Below are positions 48,101-60,104 of a stretch of 64,000 nucleotides of DNA, piece after piece (position 1 is the first letter of the stretch; every line of letters begins with the position of its first letter). Made by a program: the position numbers and the translations under genes. The notes under the pieces are model-generated. The model was not told the origin of the DNA and made no database searches. It saw only the letters and a list, made by a program, of their open reading frames with translations. Origin of the DNA: Ascidia mentula (taxonomy: Eukaryota > Chordata > Ascidiacea > Phlebobranchia > Ascidiidae); assembly GCA_947561715.1 (NCBI GenBank), contig OX387198.1, positions 2,294,001-2,358,000 on the forward strand, in the 5' to 3' direction.

Positions 48101-51100
48101 ACATCCTTTAAATGACACTGGTCATGTTTTACATATCACTACAGCCATAGGCGCATAGTTTTCATTTTCCCAAGTGGGGCGGCTATATTATGACGTTATA
48201 ATTTGTTACTATGACGTCATCAAGTATCGAAAAACTGTGTTTGAATTTCAACGCATGAGGCGGATTAGCCAAAAGGGCGGCGTTAACGACGAACGCACGA
48301 GATCGGTCTACGACACAACCAATACGTACCTGTTGGCATATCATACTGCGAGACTGACGTTGCAACAACCGATGTCAGCTACGCAAGCGAATCTAGGTCA
48401 ACATGTTTTTTGTGCGTGGTGCAAGAAACACATTGTTTTAGGTCTTTTTATCTTCGAACGTTACGAATGCGACGAGTTAACATGGTGCGGACAGACGCGC
48501 GTAAAAGCCACTCGTTATCATTTTCAAAAAACCTGGGGGGGGGCGCCGCCCCCCTGCCCCCCCCCCGGACTAGGCGCCTATGACTACAGCACAGCAACGT
48601 GCACAAACCATACCACAGAAGCAACAAACAGGTATTTTAAAAGCTGAAAATAGTATTGTGGTTGGCACACTGTTAAATCGTGTAAGTCTGTCCATTTAGC
48701 TGGAAACTGTGGGTAGTAGTTCAGTGTGGATGAGGCCTGTAGATTAAAAAAATGTCACTTTCTGCAACTCAATTATCATAAGTGGTTGCATTACTTTTTT
48801 GCATTACAATACGAGTTTCATTAAAATAATAGTTATGCAAGTGTATTTCTTATCATAATCAATATAATAATTATTGTGTAGTGTTAGTTTGCCTCTAAAT
48901 ATTTGTTTGTTGTATACTTTTGCCTCTAAATATTTGCTTCTCAAATGTAGACACTGGTAAACCTGAAAGTTACCAGAATTTTATCAGCAATGATACAGAA
49001 AACTTCATGCAAGCAAATCAATCTTCAGTTAATGCTAATGTTTTACCACCACAAACAGGTATTTCACATTGCTGCATTTCTATATGTACAGAAAGGACAT
49101 TTTGTATCATAAGCCAAATTGAACAGCGTTAAACCTTACAGTTGGTTAACATTGAAAATCATGCCAGCATAAACAAGACATGCAAACCAGCTCATTTCAA
49201 TCTGTGCAAAAAAAATCTTAGCACCTATTTTGTTTATTGTTATGTTGCAGGTTATGTTAATTTATGTGTGTGACGCCTTTTTTCTCATGTCTCTTTTTTC
49301 ATGTCATGTGGTCGTCAGGTAATCCAAGCAAGTTGATCCCATTGTGATGTCATAACTAATGTTAACTGTGATTAGGGTATCCTAAATTTTGGAGAAAATT
49401 CCATTATTTTTTGCTGTTATATTTTGGTAAATTGGGGTTGAGCTCTAGAAAGTACGAACATCCGTGTTTGCGCTAATGGAAATGGACACACACATAAATG
49501 GTGGGTTGCGCAATTGCATTACATTATGGAAAACTTGAACGCGAGTTTCTGCATGGCACCATACTTCCCCCCCCCCTCCTCCAGATGGCGCCACTGCCTG
49601 GTGACCATCCTTCATTTTTTTTACCAAACTTTAAATTTAATTTGTGTATGTTTTTTATATATAGAAAAAAATCATTTCGAAACTCTCAATATCCCAACAC
49701 ACTTAGATGAATACGAAACAACCAGTGATATATCTGCAAGGCAGTCTGCAAAAGATACTGAAGAAGTGTTGAAGCAACTTTCCAGTAAGTTTTCTTGTAA
49801 ACAAACACTGATTAGTAGATGTTTGAGACAAAATTAAACCTTGTTTCGTTTTTTTTTTGTACATGAATCTCTATGTGACCCTGCCTGGGTCTAAATCTTT
49901 TCATTTTTTGCAACTTTGTAAAGTCTTGTATACATTTTCAAGTTTATTTGGGACTCGTTTTTCCACAAAGTTACATACATGCTAACTTGCTCAACATTAA
50001 CATGGTAGAAACATGAAAACATATTTTTGTAAAACCTATTCAAGGTCCTGAAGAACGATCAGCCTCTTCTCATAGCTCATCGCTCTCTGAAATATTACAA
50101 TATTTTGATGGGAATATTATCCAGGGAGCAATGCAACCAACAGGTAATTTTATTATTTATTGCAAGCCCCTCAGTCACATAATACAAAAGTAGTTGTAAA
50201 TTTTTTAATTATGAAACAACATCCAAGGTGAAGCTTAGATTTAGTTTTGTTCAATCACTTTCAAGACAATGAACAGCATCCAACCTCCTCTAATGATGTA
50301 ACCCATCATCAGTTTTAACGCTGTGTGTAAGAATTTTTTACTGAAAATAATTTGAATAAACTATACCTGCTGTTGGTATGCTACTGATAGTGGTAAGCAT
50401 TACAAAAGCAAGCAAATACTTACTTTCCTATGCAGGGTTTTTAAGTTAAATTTATGTAACATACTTATTGTCAACCACTTTTTGTAGAAGCCTTTTCCTT
50501 GCCAAATATTTTTCTATTTATAACCACATCTTCAAGATTCAGCCACTCCAAAACCCCTAGGAACTGATTGCTAGCACCCCTTTTTGAAAGCTACTGGTGA
50601 TAAAACAATAATAAAATGTTAAAATGTAGGAATACAATTCAATAGAAGTGTAAGCAATGTGAATTGCTTCAAAGGGAGCTGTTCGTGATATCGTAAATAC
50701 AACTTTCAACAATCAAATACCATTGTATTTAAATATATCTGTGTAAACCAATGAGCAAGTAACAAAAATCTTTCGGGATAAAATGAACATTTAGGACTTC
50801 CAAAATATACATATATGTTTTACAGCACGTTTGTTGTTTTATGACATCACAAATAATGGCATTGACGTGTATATTTTGTGTTTTTCACTAAACCAAATCA
50901 AAATCCCTTTTCTGTTAAATTGAAAAACATTACAGGTAACAAAATCTGTAATGTTTAGATTGCTTGAATATTGGTGAAAGCCTTCAACATCCTTTGAATG
51001 GGAATGATCATGTTTTGCATATCACTACAGCACAGCAACGTGCACAAACCATGCCACAGAAGCAACAAACAGGTATTTTAAAAGCTGAAAATAGTATTGT

Positions 51101-54100
51101 GGTTGGCACACTGTTAAATCGTGTAAGTCTGTCCATTTAGCTGGAAACTGTGGGTAGTAGTTCAGTGTGGATGAGGCCTGTAGATTAAAAAAATGTCACT
51201 TTCTGCAACTCAATTATCATAAGTGGTTGCATTACTTTTTTGCATTACAATACGAGTTTCATTAAAATAATAGTTATGCAAGTGTATTTCTTATCATAAT
51301 CAATATAATAATTATTGTGTAGTGTTAGTTTGCCTCTAAATATTTGTTTGTTGTATACTTTTGCCTCTAAATATTTGCTTCTCAAATGTAGACACTGGTA
51401 AACCTGAAAGTTACCAGAATTTTATCAGCAATGATACAGAAAACTTCATGCAAGCAAATCAATCTTCAGTTAATGCTAATGTTTTACCACCACGAACAGG
51501 TATTTCACATTGCTGCATTTCTATATGTACAGAAAGGACATTTTGTATCATAAGCCAAATTGAACAGCGTTAAACCTTACAGTTGGTTAACATTGAAAAT
51601 CATGCCAGCATAAACAAGACATGCAAACCGGCTCATTTCGATCTGTGCTTGTTTTTTTTTTGTTTTTGTGTTCACACACACAGATAATATTCCAAACAAG
51701 GAATTTAGCTTATAAGTTTGTCTGCAAATACAGCTATGTAATTTTTCTGAAGTGTTTTATCCATCTTGATTTTGAATTTGAATTGTTTTTTATTGAAGTT
51801 TTAATGCAGTTTTTACTTCAGTGGGCAAAAATTTAAATCTCTTGACTGGAAACGATGCCTTTACTGCAAACAACTTAACACAGCAACCACAACTTATGCA
51901 ATTTCTTCCATCAACAACAGGTATTTTAAAAAATCTTGGAAATTTGGCTTGGTGGTAAAAGAAGAAATGAACAATTAAGGCTTAATTTTTGCCTTTTTTG
52001 CCATTCTAAATTTTCGACATGCAAAGCCACTGTTCGACACGGGCGGCGTGAAACAATGTTTAGTTACCGATATTCAGTAACATGAACAGACCAACGCCAT
52101 TGTCTTTAAAGACCATAAATTGAATTACTTTAATAACTTAATTATCTGTCATGCCAATCTTGCAGCATTCACTCATCAATCTTACTAGTTTTCTTTTTTC
52201 AATGATTGGCATGTAGATGCTGGTGGCAAAGTGGTTCAAAAAAATTGGTGCCAGTAGAAGTCATTTAATTGCAAACTGCAAATAATTATTTGGGGAGAAG
52301 TTTGTATTTTGAGTCACTATTAAACAACAGCATTTACCTGAATAGTTATGTAGTGTTGAAAACTTAATGCAATCATCGTTTGCTATGCCGGGATCCTCAT
52401 CCAAATTAATTTTGTCTCTTTAGATGGCTAAATAAATGCAACCGCAATAAATTTTGGACAAAATCCATGTAAACACCAGCCAACACTTGCTTTAACGTTC
52501 TGTTATGTTTAAAACTAACCATTTACCAAACACGTGCCATGGTTGCAGAACATGTTGCTTTGTTACGAAACAAGTACCGTTTTTTGTTCAATTGGACCTA
52601 TTTAATGAGACATATCAGCCTACAACATGCAGGTTATTCTTTTGTTTTGTCGCTATTTCAACATGTATTCTAAAGTTATTTAAGTACAAGAATCCTATAA
52701 TGGAAATAAGCCTGGTCGTTCTCATACGTTAGTTACCACATACGGCATTTTTACTATTCAACATGCACGACAATTTTTCTCAAGATGTTTGACACGCAAT
52801 AAAAATCCGACGCCCTGAACAATAAAGAAAATAATCTGCATTATTAAAAGCCTTAACTTTCATGTTCCTTATCGCCAATTTAATCCACATGCTAGATATG
52901 TATATTTTTTTGTGAGCCTTATCAGAGCACTTAATCTACAAGTTAATTTTTGGTTAAGCTTAAATTATAGAAACTACTTCTATCCACATGTCATTGTATA
53001 CATATTTGAAGAGTTATAAATTTCTTTTTTGTGTAGATTCTACTTTCTGTAATTTTGGAAGTTCTTATAATACTGTCACCAGTGTCCCACCCGGAAATGG
53101 TTCTTTGATTACCGCTAACCCAACACAACAACATCAGAATACTGTGCAAACTTTACAAACAGGTATTAACTTGAAATTATTAAGCTTAAAGCCAAAAGTC
53201 ACACAGAAATGCAAGGAAGAAATTTTCTCCAAAATGGTATAAAAATATGCAGTGAATTCATTGCAACTTTGTGACATGAAAAAAATGTTAATTCATGTGT
53301 GCAACACCTTTTTCTCATGTCTCTTTTTCGTGTCATGCAATGAGGCCATCAGTCCATCCTAGCAAATTTGTTAATATCAAAAACTACACGAAGAGTATTA
53401 ACATAGAAAGATGTTTTTAGTCCCTGTTTACCATCTTTTTTTGTATTGATATGATGTAACATTTATTATGTTTCCAAATACAGAATTCAGTGGAAACCAT
53501 GTTGAAATTCCCAATATCCCAACAAGCTTTGGTGAATACAAAACAAGCAGTGATATTTCTACGAGGCAGTCGGATGCTGCAATAGTGTTGATGCAACTTT
53601 CCGGTAAGTTTTCTTGCAAACAAACACTGATTAGTAAATGTGACAAAATTTAACGTTCTTTTGTTTCTTTGTATTTTTTTGCACATGAATCTTTATGTGA
53701 CCCTACCTAGGCCTAAATCTTTTCATTTTTTTTTGTAAATCTGTAAAGTTTTGTACCGTATTCACTTGATTGTAAGCCACAGCTTGTAAAGTTTTTTAAC
53801 CTATTGTTTCCGCGGTGTTCAATCGAGGGCAGCTTATATTCGAGGGTGGCTGTGGCTGTGGCTGTGGCTGTGGCTCTGAGTTTCAATGAAATTTAACTTT
53901 TACTTGCTCTGCCTTACCAGTACGTTTTATCAAACACAGTTATCAGCTTACCTGACAATTTCAATGGACAGATTTGTTGACAATTATTGTTATAGGGCAC
54001 CTAAGGTTGCCTATGACATTTACATGTGGCTGAAATTCGATATTAACTTTTTAATGCCGTCACAATCGAGTAAATAAAGTTGTACATTCCCAAGTTCATT

Positions 54101-55893
54101 TGGACTAGTTTTTTTTACGAAGTCACCAACTTGCTTAACACAAACATGACAAAAGTATGAAAATATATTTTTGTAAAACCTATTCAAGGTATTGAAGAGC
54201 CTGCAACTACTCCCTATAGCCCAAGGTTCACTGAACTATTGAATAGTCAACAAGTATATACTGGGAATATTATCCAGAGAGCAATGCAACAAACAGGTAA
54301 TTTTATTGTTTATTACAAGCTCATTGATTTACATAACACTAATGCAAAAACAAATGCAATATTTTTTCGAATTACAAAACATCACCAAGTGTGTAGCTTA
54401 GATTTAGTTTTGTTTAATCACTTTCAAGGCACTGAACAGCATCAAACCTCTTATGATGTAACCCATAATCAGTTTTCAAGTGATGAACGGATAAATGCAG
54501 GAAAAGTTGTGCAGGAACAACAGCAAACAGGTACTGAAAACAATTTAAAAAAAACTGTATCTGTTGTTGGTAACCCCTAGGAACAGACTGCTAGCACCCC
54601 CGTTTTGAAAACTACTAGTATTGAAACATGAATGAGTTGCTATGCAAGAGGAATGTAGGAATACCATTTAACAGAAATGCAAGCAATGTAAAATGCTTCA
54701 AAGGGAGCTGTTGATTATACAGTAGATACAACATTTTATAATTAAATACCACTGTATCGGGAAAGTTCGTGAAAAATGAACATTTAGGACTTTCAAATAT
54801 CACATATATCGTGACAAAAACATACATAAGTTTTACATTTGTTGTTTTATGACATCACAAATAACGGCATTGACGTGTATATTCTGTGATTTTTTACTAA
54901 ACCTAATCAAAATTCCTTTTCTGGTAAATCGTAAAACATAAAAGATACGAAATTTTAAATTTCTTTTTCCAAAAGGTCCCCTTTTTAAAAAAATACACGT
55001 TTACCACTCTTTAGCGCCACTAAAAAAATTCCCCCGAAACAGTGACACTTTGAATAGACCGCCAGGGTATGTGATATCGGGAGGTTGGATTTATTTTTGT
55101 TTGAATTAAATAAATTGTTTTTATTTCAGATAAAAACATCGATTCAACGTTTTTGATCCAAACTTACGTGAATTTGTTGGAAATACATAAATATTTTGAA
55201 GCAAATGAAACAAGAAACCAACTTTCAAGGTTGCTTGAAGGTCGTGGGGAAACTGCGGAAGATTTGGAAACAACTGGAGATGAAAAGAGATGGGAGGGAA
55301 AATATTTGGAATCGATTTTATTTCACGATGTTGCGTCTGAACTTTATGTCAAACGTGATGGAGATGAAGCGGCGAAAAGTGTGTGGAGTTGTGTTGGGGG
55401 TTTGTATCTGACATGCGAAGATTTGATGGAAACATCGGATTCGAATCAAAAACTTGAAAACAAACGAATAATTCGTGATCATGTGATCCCACTGATGGAA
55501 ACGATGAGACTCAAAATACAAAATATTAAAAACATGGAAGAAGATATCAGATGTGAGAATCAAGTGTGGTGTTTGCACAGCATTGAATTGAGTCAAGGTT
55601 CAATCGGAGATTATTCGTCGAGGGAATCAACAATTCGACTTGGACTTGAAATGATGAAGAAACAGTTTGGTGAAAACTCAGCAAAGTATCATGTGTTCGG
55701 ACATTTGTTAAACAACCTTGGTTTGGTTTGCATGGAAACAAATCGACTGAATGAAAGTGTAGATTTTTGTCAAAAAGCAATCCAAGCTTTCAGAATGGCA
55801 ACAGACATTAGTGAAGATATAAGGGAGGAGTGCATTGAAGAAAGTGAAAACAATTTAAGTGTTGTTGAATCAAAACTTGCACGAAGGAAATAA
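40127..55893 (+). CDS. Gene 3: MADF-BESS head, long linker array, TPR-like C-terminus
   Basis: Exons: 40127-40265, 41168-41327, 41713-41759, 41839-41933, 41988-42180, 42681-42764, 43258-43371, 43662-43781, 44092-44202, 45320-45445, 45768-45887, 46461-46568, 47252-47323, 47642-47725, 48951-49058, 49665-49784, 50045-50143, 50959-51072, 51392-51499, 51810-51920, 53037-53162, 53484-53603, 54189-54296, 54429-54530, 55130-55893. Joined, they give about 1150 codons in one frame. The BESS-like copy at 46663-46855 is left out because its phase would break the frame. The head predicts DNA binding, the tail protein binding. The linker contains repeated cassettes, so internal duplication has lengthened it. 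Confidence 0.7.
42573..42612 (+). pseudogene. Damaged linker exon (ENVISS type), first copy
   Basis: Compared with the intact exon at 47252-47323, about 60 bases covering the acceptor and the exon start are deleted, leaving only GLDEQQHT-coding sequence and the donor. The intact copy downstream shows the original form. Confidence 0.65.
42681..46568 (+). CDS. Linker exons of gene 3, first cassette
   Basis: Exons 42681-42764, 43258-43371, 43662-43781, 44092-44202, 45320-45445, 45768-45887 and 46461-46568 follow the same order as gene 1 (GNTTSAEV, DCLDNGES, DTALNTGEP, GFTLVGRN, DSTFCNGG, DFSANHVE, GIEEPATT). All are class 1-1 with intact edges, and introns are near-identical to gene 1. Confidence 0.7.
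46663..46855 (+). pseudogene. Duplicated BESS-like exon inside the linker array
   Basis: 193 bases, same length as 41988-42180 and open in its own frame. It enters in phase 0, whereas the preceding linker exons end in phase 1; splicing to it would reach a stop within about 15 codons. It must be skipped, or begin another transcript, or be a by-product of the duplication that copied about 41990-42660 to 46630-47390. Confidence 0.65.
47252..50143 (+). CDS. Linker exons of gene 3, second cassette
   Basis: Exons 47252-47323 (ENVISSDV), 47642-47725 (GNTISAEV), 48951-49058 (DTGKPES), 49665-49784 (EKNHFETL) and 50045-50143 (GPEERSAS) are class 1-1. The last two are clearly diverged versions of the DFSANHVE and GIEEPATT types. 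The cassette has lost some members: the DCLDNGES-type exon is broken by a MITE and a GTEQ-type exon at 50263-50317 ends in a stop. Confidence 0.6.
47394..47582 (+). mobile_element. Truncated hAT-like MITE
   Basis: Matches the 3' half of 26247-26641, ending ccatgcatcacta with the same gtgtagaa flank; the 5' half is missing. Confidence 0.7.
48072..48631 (+). pseudogene. Linker exon split by a MITE
   Basis: A DCLDNGES-type exon whose acceptor reads tttat instead of tttag and whose body is split by the element at 48145-48582. The donor (caacaaacag/gtatt) remains. Not usable as the usual exon. Confidence 0.75.
48145..48582 (+). mobile_element. MITE with cataggcgc ends, inserted in an exon
   Basis: About 438 bases bounded by ccataggcgcatag and ctaggcgcctatg (inverted ends) with actacag on both sides as a 7-base target duplication. 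Near the right end is a GC-rich gggggggcgcc/ggcgccgccccc tract. The 157-codon frame crossing it looks accidental. It is absent from the paralogous exons, so it is a recent insertion. Confidence 0.8.
50263..50317 (+). pseudogene. Truncated GTEQ-type linker exon
   Basis: Starts like 11445-11549 after ctttcaag, then meets TAA after about 18 codons and lacks the second half and the donor. Confidence 0.6.
50959..54530 (+). CDS. Linker exons of gene 3, third cassette
   Basis: Exons 50959-51072, 51392-51499, 51810-51920, 53037-53162, 53484-53603, 54189-54296 and 54429-54530 repeat the standard order up to GTEQHQTS. 51075-51600 is nearly identical to 48640-49190, and 51921-53603 to 44203-45887, marking recent duplication. 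All are class 1-1; the 51810 exon has gcag/tttt instead of gcag/gttt, changing Gly to Val at the join. Confidence 0.7.
55130..55893 (+). CDS. C-terminal TPR-like exon of gene 3
   Basis: About 254 codons after ttatttcag, phase 1 in, ending TAA. The most TPR-like part reads LGLVCMETNRLNESVDFC, with upstream helix pairs such as GDYSSRESTIRLGLEMM. Differences from gene 1 cluster in stretches like RGETAEDLETT and KRDGDEAAKSVWSCVG, where adjacent codons nearly all change, while blocks such as ENKRII and TNRLNESVDF are unchanged. This mosaic suggests a fixed scaffold with variable surfaces. Confidence 0.75.
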
Positions 55894-58800
55894 TTATGAC
55901 ATCACAAACACAAAATGTGTCATGTTAAATATGTTTGAATTATGCATTGTTCACGTAATTTGTATGAAAATGGAAGTTAGCTACCATGCACTTAATGAAT
56001 TTTGTGATTATTATTTTCATGTCGTTAGTGATTTGTAGCTGATAATAAAGTAAATAAGTGATGTTGACTTTAAGACTAAGCTTTGGTAAAGTCAATGCAA
56101 GGTTTTAGGTAAAAATGCAGAATATGATATGTCAGCTTAAAGAGAAACCAACTTTAGCCAAAGAAAATTAGTGTCCTGGTAAGAGTTTGCTTTTATCTTC
56201 AATGAAAGTGCGTAACACCATAAAAAAAAACTATTCAAGTATGAAAAACTTACCAATATATTGGGTAATTCTGTTTGATAAATACGTCATTCGAATGTGC
56301 CATAGTTTTTAAGTAGCTTATTTCACATTACTAGCTTTTAGTACATGCATTTGGTGCACCCAATAATAGGTATTATAATAAAAAAGTTTAAACAGTGCTA
56401 AAAACTGTGCAAAGTAATACAATACAATGGCTAACCTCCTGCTAAGGACCAAATGTGGCACATTATGTCTTTGTATCTGGCCTGCTAGGAGTTTGTACAA
56501 ATGAGACACTTTACAAACAAGGTTTATACTGCAGTTTGATGTAATTTTTGTACACTTCACTTACCTAGGCCACATTTTAAAGCATTGTTGTAAATAGGTT
56601 ATAGTTTACCTCTAATTGTCCACTATATAATGGTTACAAAAGCTGCATGCCAAATTTTTGATTATTTCCCGTCTGGTAATAGAAAAGTGTGCCCAACCCT
56701 TTCAGGGCAGAATAACCTTACCAACCATTCCACATGTGCAAGGTAAAAAACTTTTCTGCATGCTATGCAACCAATAGTTCAAATTACAACTGGTTACTAT
56801 AGTCGATTCCGCTACGAATGCATGTTGATTAAAGAATGCATTTCCATCATGGGTACTGCACATCAACCCAACTTTTTGGAATGGGAATCTGTTGAAGATT
56901 TTTTTAATAAATCTACTGATATCAATCAGAGGCCTTTTGCTTCTGACTAATTAATACAAATCTTGGTTGTGTTGGTTAAACAAATACCTGACAAAGGTTT
57001 GAGGACATGGTCATCTATATTCTAGTAAGTTCCAGTGTTTACGTTCTAACAAGCCAATTTTCTCATTTTGGGATTTTGACATCCAGCACCATATTTGCAG
57101 TTTGCACCAGAAGGTCCTGAAACCTTTCAAAAAACTTAATACACATCTTGAGACTTTTTTGGTGAATATATTGTGCATTGAATCAGTACGATAAATCGAG
57201 CATACATTTGAGATGACAGCAGTGCAGAGTTAGTGACATTGGCTTGGGTGAGAGAAGGAGAAATTTTCATGTTTCTATTTCTACTGCTGGTCCTTGCTAC
57301 AATTCATTAATTTAAGTCAATTTATTTCACAAAAGTATAATTTGCACAACAATAAATGGCCAAAACGCAGCACAGTAAAACTTGATTTGCAGTGACAATT
57401 CTGGTGTGACAAGTTTGTCTTTTTTCAAAAACAATTGCACGTTCTTGTTTTGCAACTGCAAACGTCTCTCAACCACAATGGCCCATGACGTCACTGTTTA
57501 CATGTTACGGATGAGTAATTTTCCCACTTGCCTGGGTTTTGCATTCCAAAGTAATTTTTTGTATGTTCCGCGTCTCGGTGGTTGAAGATTTTTGGAAAAC
57601 ACGACTTTCGCCCTGTTCAAATTCTTCTGTAACATTGCCAACAATGACAAAATATTCTCTGAATTGTCAATGTTTAATGCTCGCTGTTCGTAGTTTTCTA
57701 TTCAACATTTGTATTTTAAAGGTAAACGAAAGCGCCACTCCTACGTCGTACCAGGGTAACCAACTATTGAAACGTCACGAAGTTAACTCCTGGCGTATGC
57801 AAGTGTGTAGAATTATCGACTCGCGGCCAAAAATAATCGAAAAATCGACAGGTAGGCCAACAGACCGCATAAGAGAAACAAAAGAATGCAGTTTAATGAA
57901 TAAACCCAACTACATTATTTAATGAAAATTTAAACACTGTAACCGAAAAACAATAAAAAAACATTCAACTGCAACATGGAGAATTTTCCGAATGACAATA
58001 ATTTATACCAAACCCTGGCGCGCCAAATTAAAAAAAAAAAAAACGAACCAGGCATAGTCTTCGCTGTGGGTCACAAGTTTGCCAATATCTGAGATATACA
58101 TTACGATTGCAACCGTCTTATTTCAGTGTTATGTCCTCAGCGTTGAAACGTCATCATGGGTTAAGAAGCTCGCGAAAAAAAGTTAGGCAGCGGGCGGAAC
58201 CCATTGTGTCATCTTTGTTCATTGTGCGACGGGATTTTGGCCGAAAACATTACGGAAAAGGCTTTTGTTTATTATCTATGACACCCAGTCTTAGTGTTGA
58301 TCGAAAGCATCCTGTCGCAATCACCGTAGACGAAGTTATGCCTCTTTGTAACGAAAATTCAAACTTAATCTGCAAGAAGTTGTGTTAGCTTTTCAGAAAC
58401 ATGCCAGGCACAGAATTATTGCAGTTTTTCGCTGCTACGTTTTTTTAACCCTGAGAAAAATCAGCGAAGAACCGCGGTCTATAGCCTACTGAGCTATCAA
58501 ACATACATTGCGTTTTGTTCTCCAGTGAAAATTTTGTGTCCATTTCGTACAATACCATTTTCACCTTCTCCTCCACCCTCGAAAAAAGCAACTTTAAACT
58601 ATCCTTTGCAAGGATATGCATTGGAACCGCAGTTTCTATGAACGTAAAGTCCCTCTCCGTGGCGCGATTTGTTGCAGTTTCCTGTTTAAAAAACCCTCGT
58701 CTTCCAGCAAGAGGCATCAGTGTACCGCTGTGTGTAAACCGGCAAAATGCACATAAATAACTAAAACCCTAACCAATCCTGTCAATGCGTGATAAATCAA

Positions 58801-58873
58801 GCTCTCGGTAAGGTTTAAACTCACGACCCTGGGCTAACCAGGCCCAACGCTCTACCAACTGAGCTCTCAGTGG
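58801..58873 (-). repeat. tRNA-derived repeat, copy in block B
   Basis: Same sequence and place as 16364-16436; copied with the block. Confidence 0.55.
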
Positions 58874-60104
58874 TTTTACGGGGTATATTGTGGCCAAAGT
58901 ACACTGATGTGCAAGCGCACAACTTGTCAGGCAACCTTCACACATACGTAGGGATACCTGTGCAGTTGGGCAATCATGTCATTCTAATCTCACTCAGACT
59001 TTCCAGGAAAAGTTGCTGGAACATTAGCCTACTGCATTATATTATGCAATGATGGTTGAATATTAACATTAATTTGTTTGATTCTTATAATCCGGGCATC
59101 GATTTTTGCCTTTTTCACCATTCTAAGTATTCAAAATTTGAAGCCAGCACTGTTCGACACAGGCGGTGTAAAGAAGTGTTTAGTTACCGCGTTACCGGTA
59201 TGCAGTACCACAAACTTTGGTAATAACTCTATTGTTATTAACCAAAGTCCATAAACTAAACTTTTCTACACAATACTTTTGAATTTATGGAGACTAACAT
59301 ATCCGTTATACAAATCCCGCTTCTTCAACACCGATCTTCTCAGTTTTAATGTTTTTAAGGTTTAGCACCAATATGCTTAAACTGACCATTGTTTCCAAAC
59401 ATGGAGCATTGTTACCGAACATTGCCCTGTTATGAAACTAACACCATTTTTCATTCAATCTGAAGAGAAATAGCAGCAAGCTACTTTTTAATCTGTTTTT
59501 AATTTAACATGTATTCTAAACTTGTGTAGGACTATTATGAAGAAATATACTATGTTTAAGTACAAAAAACGTGTAATAAATAGTAGTATTATTATTTATA
59601 GTCTACTTTTATCAAACGTTTTTGTAGCGCAAAAGAACTTGCGATCACTTGTTGGCGTTTCCTTTCCAAGTTTCACGCTTTCGTTGTGTCACGTATTCTT
59701 TTACGCCACGTTCTTTTTCACCTTTTGTTTTTCCACCTTCCACATGCTTAGTTAAATGTTTTGTGTTAATTTATATTTTTTTCACGAATTGTCTCGAACG
59801 CACCAGTCACCGCACGTTGATTTTATATCGCAGCGCTCCCTTCCTCTCACGTGACACTGTTGGGCCAATGACTGGCGAGATCAAAGATAAAACCGGACTA
59901 ACACGAGACGCTAAGAGAAATCGAGAGAAGTTTTTGCAGGTTGTGATTCGACTGTGGTGTTTTCAAAGTTTTTATGAACAAGATATTAGCTAAACGGTTG
60001 TGCTGGAACAGACTTGTGGTTAGCCGTGAATGCAGCGTCCTGAGAACATTTTGGTTGAAAAATATGTCAGGCCTTTCGCATGTGTTAGTCACCAGACTTC
60101 GAGA

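Noticed and set aside
48174-48647. 157-codon plus-strand frame
   Set aside because: Crosses the MITE and its GC-rich tract and part of a dead exon; absent from paralogous exons.
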